A stretch of DNA of 64,000 nucleotides from Planctomycetota bacterium (GCA_029260735.1 JAJDCR010000105.1:1-64000), one strand, 5' to 3'; shown: positions 53,288 through 62,985, counted from the stretch's first letter. The notes: generated by a model from the letters alone, not told the origin. Made by a program: numbers and translations.

Positions 53288-53572
53288 TTAATCTTTTATT
53301 GAACGGCTGCTAGGAGAAACACCCAAAAGATCCCGAACACTATCTTCATTTGTCTGCTCGATTGCACTCCCACCACCATCATCATCAGCAACCAATTTTA
53401 TTTTATTTTCTAAGATTTCATGGTACACAATTTCCATCAAGTCGTTAGAATCAATCTCTACTAATCTTTTTGCTCCACTATTCAGTTCCTTCATTCTTTT
53501 TTGGACAAGAACTGTCAAACGGAAATCTCCCCCAGCATATTTACTAAGTTCCTGCAGATCATATGGCTTCAT
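53288..53572 (-). CDS. rpoZ: RNA polymerase omega subunit
   Basis: The 94-aa protein has the omega core: FRLTVLVQKRMKELNSGAKR followed by DLMEIVYHEILENKIKL. An Asp/Gly-rich and variable C-terminal tail follows. The gene order yicC-gmk-rpoZ, common in bacteria, supports this. It stabilises assembly of the beta-prime subunit. Confidence 0.88.
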   Translation of the reverse strand: MKPYDLQELSKYAGGDFRLTVLVQKRMKELNSGAKRLVEIDSNDLMEIVYHEILENKIKLVADDDGGGSAIEQTNEDSVRDLLGVSPSSRSIKD

Positions 53573-53615
53573 AAAGCTCTCCTTGTTTGGGTTTCGAAAA
53601 AACGAACCTGAGTTT

Positions 53616-54197
53616 TCAGCCCCTTGCCACTGCTTCGTTCAGGCAATTTTCGATACTCTGAATTGTTTTTTCTAGATCTTCGTTTTTAATCCGGTAGTCA
53701 TATTCATTAGCCTCAGCAAGTTCTTTTTCAGCATTTTTGAGACGGCGTTGGATAGTTTCTTCTCTTTCCGATCCCCGACTTTCTAGTCTTTTTCGGATGG
53801 TTTCCAAGTCCGTATCTATAAATATGCTAATTACCGGAAACTCTGAAGTTTTGCGAATATGTCTGGCCCCTTGTACATCAATGTCCATCAGACAATGGTT
53901 GTCAGATTTCAAGATATTTAAAACCTGACTCTTTAAGGTTCCATAAAAAGCACCGTGAACTTCTGCATACTCCAGGAATTCTTGTTTCTCGATCTTTTTT
54001 TTGAACTCTTCTTCACTAATGAAGTGATAGTGACAACCATCAACTTCATCTTTTCTTTTAGCGCGAGTTGTGGCAGAAACAGACCAAGACACGTTAGCAA
54101 CTCTTTCACAAAGAGCTTTGCAAATACTCGTTTTACCAACACCTGAAGGTCCAGAGATGATAATAATTTTACCTTTGTAAGGCACAGGCACCGTCAT
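53616..54197 (-). CDS. gmk: Guanylate kinase
   Basis: This 193-aa enzyme phosphorylates GMP to GDP. The P-loop GPSGVGKTS (16-24), the GMP-binding segment SATTRAKRKDEVDGCHYHF, and the lid region (LESRGSEREETIQRRL) are all present. It starts 6 bp after the yicC stop and is co-transcribed with rpoZ. Confidence 0.97.
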   Translation of the reverse strand: MTVPVPYKGKIIIISGPSGVGKTSICKALCERVANVSWSVSATTRAKRKDEVDGCHYHFISEEEFKKKIEKQEFLEYAEVHGAFYGTLKSQVLNILKSDNHCLMDIDVQGARHIRKTSEFPVISIFIDTDLETIRKRLESRGSEREETIQRRLKNAEKELAEANEYDYRIKNEDLEKTIQSIENCLNEAVARG

Positions 54198-54203
54198 ATA
54201 TTT

Positions 54204-55079
54204 TTACTCTATGTTCTGTAATTGCTCTCGTATTTTTTCAATGGCAGATTTTAATTTAACAACCTCGCTTGAACAAACAGCGTCATTTGCCTTGGAGGCA
54301 ATTGTGTTAACTTCTCTAACCATCTCTTGTAAAATAAACTCAAGCGTTCGACCAACTGCGGTTACTTGCCCCGACACGTCCTGAAACTGTCGGAGATGAC
54401 TCTTCATTCGAACAATTTCTTCACTAATATCAGCTTTTTCTGAGAAAATAGCAATTTCCCGTAAAATATCTTGCTCACCAGCAGAAAAATCTTTATTCTC
54501 CATCAACTCTTTCATGCGATTTTCTACTCGAAGTTGATAATTTTTCGTTATTTGCGGAGCAATTTGAGCAATTTCTTCAATCGCTACTCCGATTTCATCA
54601 TAGTAGCAATGAATTTCTTTAGAAATTCCATCGCCCTCTTCTTGGCGCATTTTGATGAGTTGCTCAAGAGCTTTATTAATAGTATCTTTAATAGGTATCC
54701 ACTCTTCGCTAGAAACACTATCAACATTACTTTTATCAAACACTCCTGGAATAGAAAGTAAACTATGCAAAGAAGGTGGCTCAGTATCTAAAGTCTTAGC
54801 AATAGAAGATAACTGTAGAAAGTAACGCTCCAGGTTTTTCAAATTCAAAATATCGGGAAGTTCGTCGTTTTCTTTCCGGTAATTAATAATAACGGTTATA
54901 GAACCTCTTTTAATTTTTTTTCCAACTATTTTCTTAACTTCTTGCTCAAAGCTGAGTAGTTCGAGAGGTAGTTTGCCAGAAAAATTAAAGAAGCGACCAT
55001 TGATCGAGCGAATTTCTACTTCGATCAATGCATTTCCCTTGTCCAAGATGGCACGGCCGTAGCCGGTCATACTTTTCAT
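54204..55079 (-). CDS. yicC: YicC/YloC-family endoribonuclease
   Basis: The 291-aa protein carries the family's N-terminal start MKSMTGYGRA and the conserved IRSINGRFF stretch. The C-terminal DUF1732 domain (LRQFQDVSGQVTAVGRTLEF and the MVREVNTIASKANDA motif) is complete. YicC proteins act on RNA and are known to degrade small RNAs. It heads the yicC-gmk-rpoZ unit. Confidence 0.95.
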   Translation of the reverse strand: MKSMTGYGRAILDKGNALIEVEIRSINGRFFNFSGKLPLELLSFEQEVKKIVGKKIKRGSITVIINYRKENDELPDILNLKNLERYFLQLSSIAKTLDTEPPSLHSLLSIPGVFDKSNVDSVSSEEWIPIKDTINKALEQLIKMRQEEGDGISKEIHCYYDEIGVAIEEIAQIAPQITKNYQLRVENRMKELMENKDFSAGEQDILREIAIFSEKADISEEIVRMKSHLRQFQDVSGQVTAVGRTLEFILQEMVREVNTIASKANDAVCSSEVVKLKSAIEKIREQLQNIE

Positions 55080-55138
55080 AATACAAACCTAATAAATGTA
55101 TAAATACTGGTGATACGGGTGATACTTTTACAGCCTAA

Positions 55139-55477
55139 TTAATTACCAGGACGACTTCCTTCAGGAGCAGCAGGTGCTTCTTCAACTGGTTTTTCTTGCC
55201 CAGAAGGAGTATTAACCTCTAAATCTCCTGACTTATTATGATTACGTAAAACTGGTAAATTCAAGAAAATAGCACAAAGAATAAAAACAGCAGAGATGTA
55301 GGTAATCACTTTATCTAAATGTTTTTGTGCCTTCACTCCAAAGGCAGTATCTCCCCCCACTCCTCCAAAAGCACCAGAAAGTCCTCCGCTATCCCCTTTA
55401 CGGATCATAACAAAGAAAATCAAAATGATACCAATAACAATAAAGCCAACATGTAAAACATTATAAAGAATTTCCAT
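55139..55477 (-). CDS. secG: Preprotein translocase subunit SecG
   Basis: The 112-aa protein has two membrane helices (~8-23 and ~57-75) joined by the conserved GDSGGLSGAFGG-like loop (RKGDSGGLSGAFGGVGGDT). A hydrophilic Pro/Glu-rich tail of ~35 residues follows. It is part of the SecYEG channel. It is 20 bp after tpiA; the tpiA-secG order is common in bacteria. Confidence 0.92.
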   Translation of the reverse strand: MEILYNVLHVGFIVIGIILIFFVMIRKGDSGGLSGAFGGVGGDTAFGVKAQKHLDKVITYISAVFILCAIFLNLPVLRNHNKSGDLEVNTPSGQEKPVEEAPAAPEGSRPGN

Positions 55478-55497
55478 TATTCATAAACCTCTTGAAA

Positions 55498-56277
55498 TTA
55501 AAGAGAACAAAGTTTGATAATTTCACTAAAGGAGTCCGCCTTTAAGCTCGCTCCTCCGACCAATGCACCATCAATATCAGGTTGGTTAATAAGCTCTCTA
55601 ATATTATCGGGCTTAACACTTCCTCCATACTGAATTCGAATCGACTGAGCAATGGCACTTGTGTATTTTTGAGTTAAATAATTGCGAATAAAAGCATGAA
55701 CAGTTTGAGCCATTTCTGGGCTTGCAGTTTTACCTGTTCCGATAGCCCACACTGGTTCATAAGCGATAGTGCAAGCTTCTACTTGAGCAGGGCTTAAGCC
55801 TGCCAAACTTCCTTCAAGTTGAAGACGAAGAACTTCTTCGGTTTTTTCATTTTCGCGCTCTTCTAAGGTTTCCCCAATGCAAACAATAGGAAGTAAACCA
55901 CTTTGTAAAGCTGCCAAAGCTTTTTTACTCACAGCCTCATTGGTTTCTCCAAAGAGAGTTCGTCTCTCAGAGTGTCCGATGATAGCATAAGAACATCCCA
56001 TATCATGTAACATAGGAGCAGAAACTTCTCCGGTAAAAGCTCCTTTATTTTCCCAATGAAGATTTTGCGCCCCCACCCCTATGTCGCTCCCGCCCTGTTT
56101 CTGAAAATCTTTAACCAGAGAACATATAGAAGACAAACACAAAAAAGTAGGACAAATCGCAACATCTACAGAAATCTCTTCTTTTTCTAAAGAAGTACAA
56201 ATATCTTGTGCTAGCTGCTGAGCTTCTGACAAAGAACAATTCATCTTCCAGTTACCAGCTACGAATTTTCGACGCAT
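55498..56277 (-). CDS. tpiA: Triose-phosphate isomerase
   Basis: This glycolytic TIM-barrel enzyme (259 aa) interconverts dihydroxyacetone phosphate and glyceraldehyde 3-phosphate. The catalytic residues are Lys11 (AGNWKMN), the His in IGHSERR, and the Glu in AYEPVWAIGTG; the phosphate loop YGGSVKPDN is present. I chose the ATG with AGGA 6 bp upstream; the TTG two codons earlier overlaps the gspK stop. Confidence 0.97.
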   Translation of the reverse strand: MRRKFVAGNWKMNCSLSEAQQLAQDICTSLEKEEISVDVAICPTFLCLSSICSLVKDFQKQGGSDIGVGAQNLHWENKGAFTGEVSAPMLHDMGCSYAIIGHSERRTLFGETNEAVSKKALAALQSGLLPIVCIGETLEERENEKTEEVLRLQLEGSLAGLSPAQVEACTIAYEPVWAIGTGKTASPEMAQTVHAFIRNYLTQKYTSAIAQSIRIQYGGSVKPDNIRELINQPDIDGALVGGASLKADSFSEIIKLCSL

Positions 56278-56279
56278 AA

Positions 56280-57608
56280 TCAATCCTCGAATTCACAATA
56301 TAGTTTATATACTTGTTTATCTTTACGAAAAAGAATTGCATGAATTTTTTTTCTTAAACGCCCGGTTTCCGCAAACGCTCTCAGGGAAAAATAGCTAGAG
56401 CGCACTGTAACAAGATCTGATATTTCATCAAAAATATCAAGACTAGGATCTTGCTTTTTCAAAGGCTCTAGGACCTTATCTTTGAGTTCAGCCTTACTCT
56501 TAAAGACTCTTTTTTCTCCATTTTCTCCCACTTGGTTCCGGTAGTTTACAATGACTTGAGCCATTTTTCTATCAATTTTCTTAGAAAGTGACTGCAAAAC
56601 TATCGGTGAAGCTGTATTAATGTTTACCAACCCATCAGACCAAACCGTTAAATAGTTAGCTAAACCTGGGATGAACTTCTTTTTCTTTTGGAATCCATAG
56701 AGAACTGCTCTGTCTATTTTTTCGGCTAAAAGAATTTCTTTCAAAGAAAAAATAGGAATTTTTTTGGCAAAACTCTCTTTGTATTTTCCTTCTTTACTTT
56801 TCATCCATTTTACAACAGTTTTTTCAAAATCAGCCCCTGAAAGAGGAGCATCTTTTCCCTGTACTGCAGAGACTAGGAGAGAAAATTGGTCAGAAGTAGA
56901 TAAAGGCTTTTTCTTTTCCGGAGCTTCCCCTTCTTTTTTTCCATCCCCCTCGCCAGGCTTTTCTCCATTCTCTTTTTCTCCAGAGTCCTTATTTCCTTCT
57001 TCCTTTTTCTCCGAGTCTTTTTTTTCCTTTTTTTTAGGTTTTTGAATAAACCTTAAAAGGTCAAATTTACTATTTTCATCAACAATGGTATAATAAACCA
57101 TCGTTTTTGAATTTTCAGGGTCAGGAGGCTGACTCAATTTTTTTTGATAAAGTTCCAGTGGCAAAGAGGCAATTTCAATATTCTTTTCCTGAACGACCTG
57201 TATTCCTTGTGCCCACAAATCAGTCAGGCAATCATAGCTTTCATTTTTAGATACAGAAGCGGTGTCTTCATTCTTACCGTTATTGTCATTTTTGAAAGGA
57301 GGATCATCCCCACGAGTTCCCCTGTTATTGCGATCAGGTGGAGTATTTCCATCGTTCTCCAAAGAAGATTTTTGCTCTTCTTCTAAAGAGCTTTTTCGCT
57401 GGTCTATTTTCAAATAAGCAATGGCAAAATCAAGAGTAGCTAAAAGTCCGTAGCGATTTTGCAAATCTGCATGGTAATTTTCTGCCACAAAAACATCTAC
57501 TCGACTGGAGTAACTAAGTTGATTCACTACTACAACCAAAATTATAATAATGAGCAAACTCATAACTAAGGCTATGCCTTTTTGTTTATGTGTTTTTTGT
57601 AGAATCAT
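56280..57608 (-). CDS. gspK: Type II secretion minor pseudopilin GspK-like
   Basis: The 442-aa protein has a type IV prepilin-like N terminus (KQKGIALVMSLLIIIILVVV) and the GspK helix-hairpin-helix region near the end (GLVNINTASPIVLQSL followed by IVNYRNQ). Two low-complexity insertions are unusual: ~85-118 (Asn/Asp/Gly-rich) and ~200-240 (Lys/Glu-rich, KKKEKKDSEKKEEGNKDSGE). GspK caps the pseudopilus of the secretion system. No other gsp gene is in the window. The stop lies 2 bp before the tpiA start. Confidence 0.8.
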   Translation of the reverse strand: MILQKTHKQKGIALVMSLLIIIILVVVVNQLSYSSRVDVFVAENYHADLQNRYGLLATLDFAIAYLKIDQRKSSLEEEQKSSLENDGNTPPDRNNRGTRGDDPPFKNDNNGKNEDTASVSKNESYDCLTDLWAQGIQVVQEKNIEIASLPLELYQKKLSQPPDPENSKTMVYYTIVDENSKFDLLRFIQKPKKKEKKDSEKKEEGNKDSGEKENGEKPGEGDGKKEGEAPEKKKPLSTSDQFSLLVSAVQGKDAPLSGADFEKTVVKWMKSKEGKYKESFAKKIPIFSLKEILLAEKIDRAVLYGFQKKKKFIPGLANYLTVWSDGLVNINTASPIVLQSLSKKIDRKMAQVIVNYRNQVGENGEKRVFKSKAELKDKVLEPLKKQDPSLDIFDEISDLVTVRSSYFSLRAFAETGRLRKKIHAILFRKDKQVYKLYCEFED

Positions 57609-57843
57609 AGATAATCCAGATTATGTTTATCTTGAAATTGTGATTATAGCATGACAATTAGGATGGAAATGGAGGTATGGTAATGTTATAAAAACATTTA
57701 CCACAAACAACTGTGTAAATTGAAATTTTTATGAACTTTGTTAATTGAAACCTCTATATATACAATTTTTTCGCTTTTAGATCAAGAGTTTTTTATTATT
57801 TTACTTGAAGCACACAACAAAATTAAGAAAGCAAACAAACAAG

Positions 57844-60297
57844 ATGAAAATAATGAAGTTTGGTGGCACCTCTGTGGGAACCGAGGAAAGTATCAAAAGT
57901 GTTTTACTCATTGTCAGGGAAACAATAAAGCAGGGAGAGAGAGTAGCTATTGTCTGCTCTGCTTTTTCAGGAGTTACCGATCAACTTATTAAAATGGGCC
58001 TAAACGCTAGCCAAGGAAAAGAATCTTACGAAGAGATTTTCACTGAAGTCAAAAATAGGCACCTAAGAATAAGTAAAGCGCTCATTCCTGAGGAAAAATA
58101 CACAAGTGCTCTTCTAACAATAGAAGAGAATCTCCACAGTCTTAACAAAGTCCTCCAAGGAGTTTTTTTAGTAAAAGAACTTACTTTACGAACCTTAGAT
58201 TTTATTATGAGTTTTGGAGAAAGACTCTCTTGTTTCATTATTGCCCAAAGTTTAGACCAAGAAAATTTTCCCAGTCAATTTTTAGACGCGCGTAAGCTTG
58301 TCAAAACAGACCAAAGCTTCGGGCAAGCACATGTTAACATTCCCATTACCTACAAGAACATTCGAAATCATTTTGAGAAATACCAAGCAACCCAAGTCAT
58401 TACAGGCTTCATCGCTTCCTCCGACAAAGAGGAAACAACCACTCTAGGAAGAAGTGGTTCTGATTATACAGCCTCTCTTTTTGGAGCAGCTCTAGATTGC
58501 CAAGAAATCGAAATTTGGACAGACGTTGATGGAGTTATGACTGCTGACCCTAAAAAAGTATCAGAAGCATTCACTGTCTATGAAATGAGCTACCAAGAAG
58601 CAATGGAAATGTCTCACTTTGGAGCCAAAGTAATTTTTCCTCCGACAATGCAACCTGCATTAGAAAAAAATATACCTTTACGCATAAAAAACACTTTCAA
58701 CCCATCTTTTTCAGGGACTTTAATTAGCGCTCAGTTATCTCCCAGCAAACTTACGGCGAAGGGGATTTCTTCTATCAATCAAGTTGCTCTTCTTCGAATG
58801 GAGGGAAGTGGTATGATAGGGGTTGCCGGAATTTCTCGGCGACTTTTTGGAACTCTAGCTCTTCACAACATCAACATTATCTTAATCACTCAAGGTTCCT
58901 CTGAACATTCCATTTGCTTGGCTGTTTTACCTGAAATGGCCGAAGACGCCAAAAAAACCATCGAAAAAGAGTTTAGTGTAGAGCAACAACGCCATGAAAT
59001 AGATGAAATTGTTCTGGAACACCATCTTTCGATCATTGCTATCATTGGAGAAAATATGCGTCGTTGTCCCGGGATTGCGGGAAAAATATTTCAAACCCTC
59101 GGCAAAAATAAAATCAATGTTGTCGCTGTTGCTCAAGGCTCTTCAGAATTAAACATATCTCTAGTCATTGCCTCAGAAAAACGCAACCGCGCTCTCTCTG
59201 TCTTGCATGAGTCAATTTTTTTCCCAGAAAATCAATCTCTCCATGTTTTTCTTGCAGGTACAGGCCTTATAGGTCAAGCCCTCCTGAATCAAATCCAAAA
59301 ACAAATCGAACATCTCGCTACTGAAAAATCCTTACATCTTAAACTAATCGGAATCGCCAATAGTCAAAAAACTCTTATTCAAGAAGAAGGAATTAACCTA
59401 AAAACTTGGTCAGAAAAATTAGAAACTAAGGGAGTTTCTGACTCAAATAATGAAATAAAAAAGAGTTTTTTTCAAAACTCTTGCATTCCGGATTTAGTCT
59501 TCGTAGATTGTACCTCTAGTCAGAAAATAGCAGAACTATATCCAGAAATCTTGCAATCAGGAGTATCCATTGTCACTCCAAACAAGAAAGCTATTTCCCA
59601 CGACTATCTCCTCTATGAAAAGCTTCAGCAACTACAAAAGAAAAAGCAAGCAAAGTTTTTCTACGAAACAAATGTCGGAGCAGGCTTACCCATCATCCAC
59701 ACTATCCGTAGCCTAATCCTAAGCGGAGACAAAATAACTTGCTTAGATGCCGTTGTTTCTGGTACTCTCAGCTATATATTCAATCGACTCTCTCCCGAAA
59801 AGAAATTCAGTGACCTTGTCCATGAAGCCAAAGAAAAAGGGTTTACAGAACCAGATCCGAGAGAAGATTTAAATTGCCTAGATGTAAATCGGAAACTCCT
59901 GATTTTAGCCCGTGAAATGGGCTACCCTTTAGAACTGGATGATATTGAAGTAGAAGATCTTCTTCCTCCAGAGTACTTCGCCGCCTCGTCAACGGAAGCT
60001 TTCTTCTCTCTCTTACCAAAGATAGATCCCCTTTTCCAAGAGAAATCCCAAAAGGCCGAAAAAGAAGGAAAATCTTTACGCCACATCGCTCGCTTTGAAA
60101 ACGGAAAAGCCCAAATCAGTCTCCAAGCTGTAAGTGCCGATCATCCCTTTTATCACCTCTCTGGGAGTGACAATATAATAGCCTTATTCACAGAGCGGTA
60201 CCAAAGTAATCCCCTCGTTATCAAGGGACCTGGAGCCGGTGCTGAGGTAACTTCAGGAGGAGTCTTTGCTGATTTGATTCGAGTTGCTTTAGGGTAA
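57844..60297 (+). CDS. thrA: Bifunctional aspartokinase/homoserine dehydrogenase
   Basis: The 817-aa fusion carries an aspartokinase domain (~1-295, KFGGTSVG at 4-11, SGSDYTASL), two ACT regulatory domains (~310-460, e.g. GVAGISRRLFGTLALHNINI), and homoserine dehydrogenase (~470-815, VFLAGTGLIGQALL, YETNVGAGLPIIHTIRSL). It performs two steps of threonine/methionine synthesis, probably under threonine feedback through the ACT domains. I chose the ATG giving MKIMKFGGTS; a TTG 13 codons upstream extends the frame without support. It heads the operon with asd and thrB. Confidence 0.96.
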   Translation: MKIMKFGGTSVGTEESIKSVLLIVRETIKQGERVAIVCSAFSGVTDQLIKMGLNASQGKESYEEIFTEVKNRHLRISKALIPEEKYTSALLTIEENLHSLNKVLQGVFLVKELTLRTLDFIMSFGERLSCFIIAQSLDQENFPSQFLDARKLVKTDQSFGQAHVNIPITYKNIRNHFEKYQATQVITGFIASSDKEETTTLGRSGSDYTASLFGAALDCQEIEIWTDVDGVMTADPKKVSEAFTVYEMSYQEAMEMSHFGAKVIFPPTMQPALEKNIPLRIKNTFNPSFSGTLISAQLSPSKLTAKGISSINQVALLRMEGSGMIGVAGISRRLFGTLALHNINIILITQGSSEHSICLAVLPEMAEDAKKTIEKEFSVEQQRHEIDEIVLEHHLSIIAIIGENMRRCPGIAGKIFQTLGKNKINVVAVAQGSSELNISLVIASEKRNRALSVLHESIFFPENQSLHVFLAGTGLIGQALLNQIQKQIEHLATEKSLHLKLIGIANSQKTLIQEEGINLKTWSEKLETKGVSDSNNEIKKSFFQNSCIPDLVFVDCTSSQKIAELYPEILQSGVSIVTPNKKAISHDYLLYEKLQQLQKKKQAKFFYETNVGAGLPIIHTIRSLILSGDKITCLDAVVSGTLSYIFNRLSPEKKFSDLVHEAKEKGFTEPDPREDLNCLDVNRKLLILAREMGYPLELDDIEVEDLLPPEYFAASSTEAFFSLLPKIDPLFQEKSQKAEKEGKSLRHIARFENGKAQISLQAVSADHPFYHLSGSDNIIALFTERYQSNPLVIKGPGAGAEVTSGGVFADLIRVALG

Positions 60298-60302
60298 AAA
60301 AG

Positions 60303-60379
60303 AGAATCCAGAATCCAGAATCCAGAATCCAGAATCCAGAACCCAGAACCCAGAACCCAGAACCCAGAACCCAGAACCC
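60303..60379. repeat. Heptamer tandem repeat, 11 copies, inside the threonine operon
   Basis: Five AGAATCC units (60303-60337) are followed by six AGAACCC units (60338-60379), 77 bp with no interruption. The tract fills most of the thrA-asd gap, ending 20 bp before the asd ATG. The clean block switch from one variant to the other suggests expansion by slippage. The same heptamer occurs at 46688-46805. Confidence 0.9.
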
Positions 60380-60399
60380 AGTATATTGGAGAAAAAATT

Positions 60400-61464
60400 A
60401 TGACGAAAAAAATTCCTGTCGGAATTATCGGGGCCACCGGTAGTGTCGGCCAAAAATTTATTGAATTGTTATCTCCTCATCCTTGGTTTGAGATAGTTGC
60501 CTTGGGAGCATCGGAAAAATCGCAAGGAAAACTCTACCACGAGATTGTTCCTTGGATTGGTTCCTACTCCGTCAACTCTCCTCAGATGAATGAAGTAGGG
60601 CAACTCCCTATTCAGAAATGCTCTCCTTCTTTTCCTTGTAAAATAATTTTCTCTGGCTTAGACTCCAGTGTCGCGGGAGAGATTGAAACCCAATTTGCTC
60701 AGGCTGGCTACATTGTTATATCCAATGCCCGCAACCACCGTTTTGATCCCGATGTTCCTCTGATGATTCCCGAGGTCAATCCTGAGCACCTCTCCTTAAT
60801 CCACCAACAAAAGCACAGCCCAGGAGCCATTATCACAAACCCAAATTGTTCCACTACTGGCTTAGCTCTAGGCCTAAAACCTCTTTTTGACCGCTTTGGG
60901 ATAGACGATATTCATGTTGTCACACTCCAAGCTCTTTCCGGAGCCGGCTACCCTGGAGTTCCCAGCATCGACATTTTAGACAATGTTATCCCTTATATTT
61001 CGGGAGAAGAGGAAAAAATAGAAACAGAACCTAAGAAAATATTGGGAACTTACCAAGAAAATAAAATAGAGCTAGCTACTTTAAAAATCAGTGCCCAGTG
61101 CAACCGAGTCCATGTTTCTGACGGGCACCTGGAGTGTGTCTCTCTACGTCTAAAAGAGCCTGCTGATCTAGAGGAAATTAAAAACACTTGGAAAAACTTT
61201 CGGGGCGTTCCACAAAAAATACCTCTTCCCAGCGCTCCCACTCAGCCCATCTACTACTTTGAAGAACCCCATTTTCCACAACCTCGTTTCCATCGTAATT
61301 TAGAAAAAGGAATGTCTGTCAGCATAGGTCGTCTCAAGAAATGCTCTCTTTTTGATATTAAGTTTGTTCTTCTCTCTCATAATACAGTGCGAGGAGCAGC
61401 CGGAGGAGCTATTCTCAATGCAGAGCTACTTGTCCAAGAAAACTCTAGCCTAAGAGGAAGTTAA
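60400..61464 (+). CDS. asd: Aspartate-semialdehyde dehydrogenase
   Basis: The 354-aa enzyme reduces aspartyl phosphate to the semialdehyde, between the two activities of ThrA. The NADP loop GIIGATGSVGQKF (9-21), catalytic Cys150 in TNPNCSTTG, and the active-site His in NRVHVSDGH are visible. The sequence is closer to the archaeal/fungal-type branch than to the E. coli branch. The stop overlaps the thrB ATG by one base (TAATG). Confidence 0.93.
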   Translation: MTKKIPVGIIGATGSVGQKFIELLSPHPWFEIVALGASEKSQGKLYHEIVPWIGSYSVNSPQMNEVGQLPIQKCSPSFPCKIIFSGLDSSVAGEIETQFAQAGYIVISNARNHRFDPDVPLMIPEVNPEHLSLIHQQKHSPGAIITNPNCSTTGLALGLKPLFDRFGIDDIHVVTLQALSGAGYPGVPSIDILDNVIPYISGEEEKIETEPKKILGTYQENKIELATLKISAQCNRVHVSDGHLECVSLRLKEPADLEEIKNTWKNFRGVPQKIPLPSAPTQPIYYFEEPHFPQPRFHRNLEKGMSVSIGRLKKCSLFDIKFVLLSHNTVRGAAGGAILNAELLVQENSSLRGS

Positions 61465-62483
61465 TGAAACTCATTGTTAGTGCCCAAGCCCGAGCCACCG
61501 TAGCCAATCAACCGAGCTACGACCAAGGAGGTTTTCCCATTCTTCCTCTTAAAACCCTAGCCGGAGTAGAAGAAGAATGGGAAACTCTTTTTGATCAAAT
61601 CACTCTCTGCGTAGAACTTCCGCAAAATCCAACAAAAGATATCTCTATTAATATCACAAACGAGGTTCACGAAAAAAATGTTCCTCTTCTCCCGACCGAC
61701 TCAAAACAAAACACAGCTGGCATAATCATAGAGAAAGCGATTGAGTATATCAAAGGCCAAGGAATCCCTTGGCCTTACACCGTAAATATTGCGATCAAAA
61801 AAGGTCTTTCCATCAAAGGCACAGGGCTCGGATCTAGCGGAGCAAGCTCCGCTGCTGCCCTGAAGGCATTTGAAAAAATCCTCTCTCAACTCAAGCTTCC
61901 CTCATTACCTCAAAAAATAAAAATCGATCTCCTCTGTCTTGGAGATCAGGGAGTTCCCGACAATAGTATTCCCGCCTATTTCGGTAAACTTGTTTTTATT
62001 GAGCAAAACAAAAAAAACAGCTCTCTCTCGATACAACAATTTTCCCCTTCCCCTAACTTTGGATATTTTGTTCTTTGTACTCCCCAAACTTTTGGCCTCA
62101 ACACTCAAAAAGCTCGGGAAGTTCTTCAAGATATCACTATTCCCAAGCAAAAATCCCAAATAGAAGAAATGCTATCCGCTCTCACCCAAGGAGACATAGT
62201 AAAGTATGGCTCTCTTCTTGAAGAAGTCCATAAATGGTTTGTTTCTCCCCGCCAAACTCTATATCCCCAACAAGGCAAAGTCTACCAAGCCGTCTACCAA
62301 GCAGCCAAGTCTAATGGAGCGACGGGAGTAACTATTTCGGGAGCCGGGCCTACCATCCTCGCTTTAGTGCCTGGCACAAAAGTAGGGCAAGAGGTGGGAA
62401 AATCCATGCACCAAGCTTTTGCTCAGTTTAATTTTCCCTCAGTAGCCCGTCTTGTCGATATTGATCGAGCAGGAGCCTTTTAG
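61464..62483 (+). CDS. thrB: GHMP-family homoserine kinase
   Basis: The 339-aa GHMP kinase has the ATP loop GLGSSGASSAAAL (~119-131) and the C-terminal motif GATGVTISGAGPTILALVPG. Homoserine kinase is the likely role because it is coupled to asd and follows thrA. The N terminus (SAQARATVANQPSYDQGGFP) is unusual for ThrB and more like sugar-type GHMP kinases, so the substrate is an inference from operon position. Confidence 0.78.
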   Translation: MKLIVSAQARATVANQPSYDQGGFPILPLKTLAGVEEEWETLFDQITLCVELPQNPTKDISINITNEVHEKNVPLLPTDSKQNTAGIIIEKAIEYIKGQGIPWPYTVNIAIKKGLSIKGTGLGSSGASSAAALKAFEKILSQLKLPSLPQKIKIDLLCLGDQGVPDNSIPAYFGKLVFIEQNKKNSSLSIQQFSPSPNFGYFVLCTPQTFGLNTQKAREVLQDITIPKQKSQIEEMLSALTQGDIVKYGSLLEEVHKWFVSPRQTLYPQQGKVYQAVYQAAKSNGATGVTISGAGPTILALVPGTKVGQEVGKSMHQAFAQFNFPSVARLVDIDRAGAF

Positions 62484-62526
62484 CTTTACCAAGAACCAAG
62501 TATGTTTTCTGGAGTTTAAAAAGCAC

Positions 62527-62985
62527 TCAATGATCAAACCCCTTGATAAACCAAGTTATCCATTCTAAAACACGACCACAGATTTCATAAGAAGGTGGAT
62601 AAAGACTAAAAAGTAAAGTAGAAAAAAACATTAAGGAAAATACTGTTTTGGCTAAGATGTAATTTTCAGGTGTGGGCTCAATATCATTATCATGATGATG
62701 TTTAATATTTCCGATCTTATCAGCGATCATTATAACCGCCAACGTACTAAAAAATATCAGTGCTGGATGAACAGGGAAAACAATACACACCAAAAGACCT
62801 AGGATAAAAAGAAAACCAATGATCTTTCCATTGCTATCATTTTCTAGTTTATAATCATCATTATCAAACTCATGTCTAACATTACCACGTATGTCAAATT
62901 TAATCCGAACACCAAACTCTTCTTCATCGCTGTCTTTATCTAGGCCACCTTTTTCGATTGAATCTTGAACATTTTTCTCAGACAT
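62527..62985 (-). CDS. Uncharacterised membrane protein
   Basis: The 152-aa protein has an acidic N-terminal part (~1-50, KGGLDKDSDEEEFGVRIKFD), then three hydrophobic segments (~53-70, ~72-88 and ~111-130). A His/Asp-rich motif (NIKHHHDNDIEPTPENY) lies between the second and third and could bind metal. No family was recognised. It is convergent with thrB. Function unknown. Confidence 0.62.
   Translation of the reverse strand: MSEKNVQDSIEKGGLDKDSDEEEFGVRIKFDIRGNVRHEFDNDDYKLENDSNGKIIGFLFILGLLVCIVFPVHPALIFFSTLAVIMIADKIGNIKHHHDNDIEPTPENYILAKTVFSLMFFSTLLFSLYPPSYEICGRVLEWITWFIKGFDH

Noticed and set aside
62488-62514. AAGAACCAAGTATGTTTTCTGG-like similarity to the flank of the 13688 repeat
   Set aside because: Only a short partial match without the arms, so not enough to call another copy.
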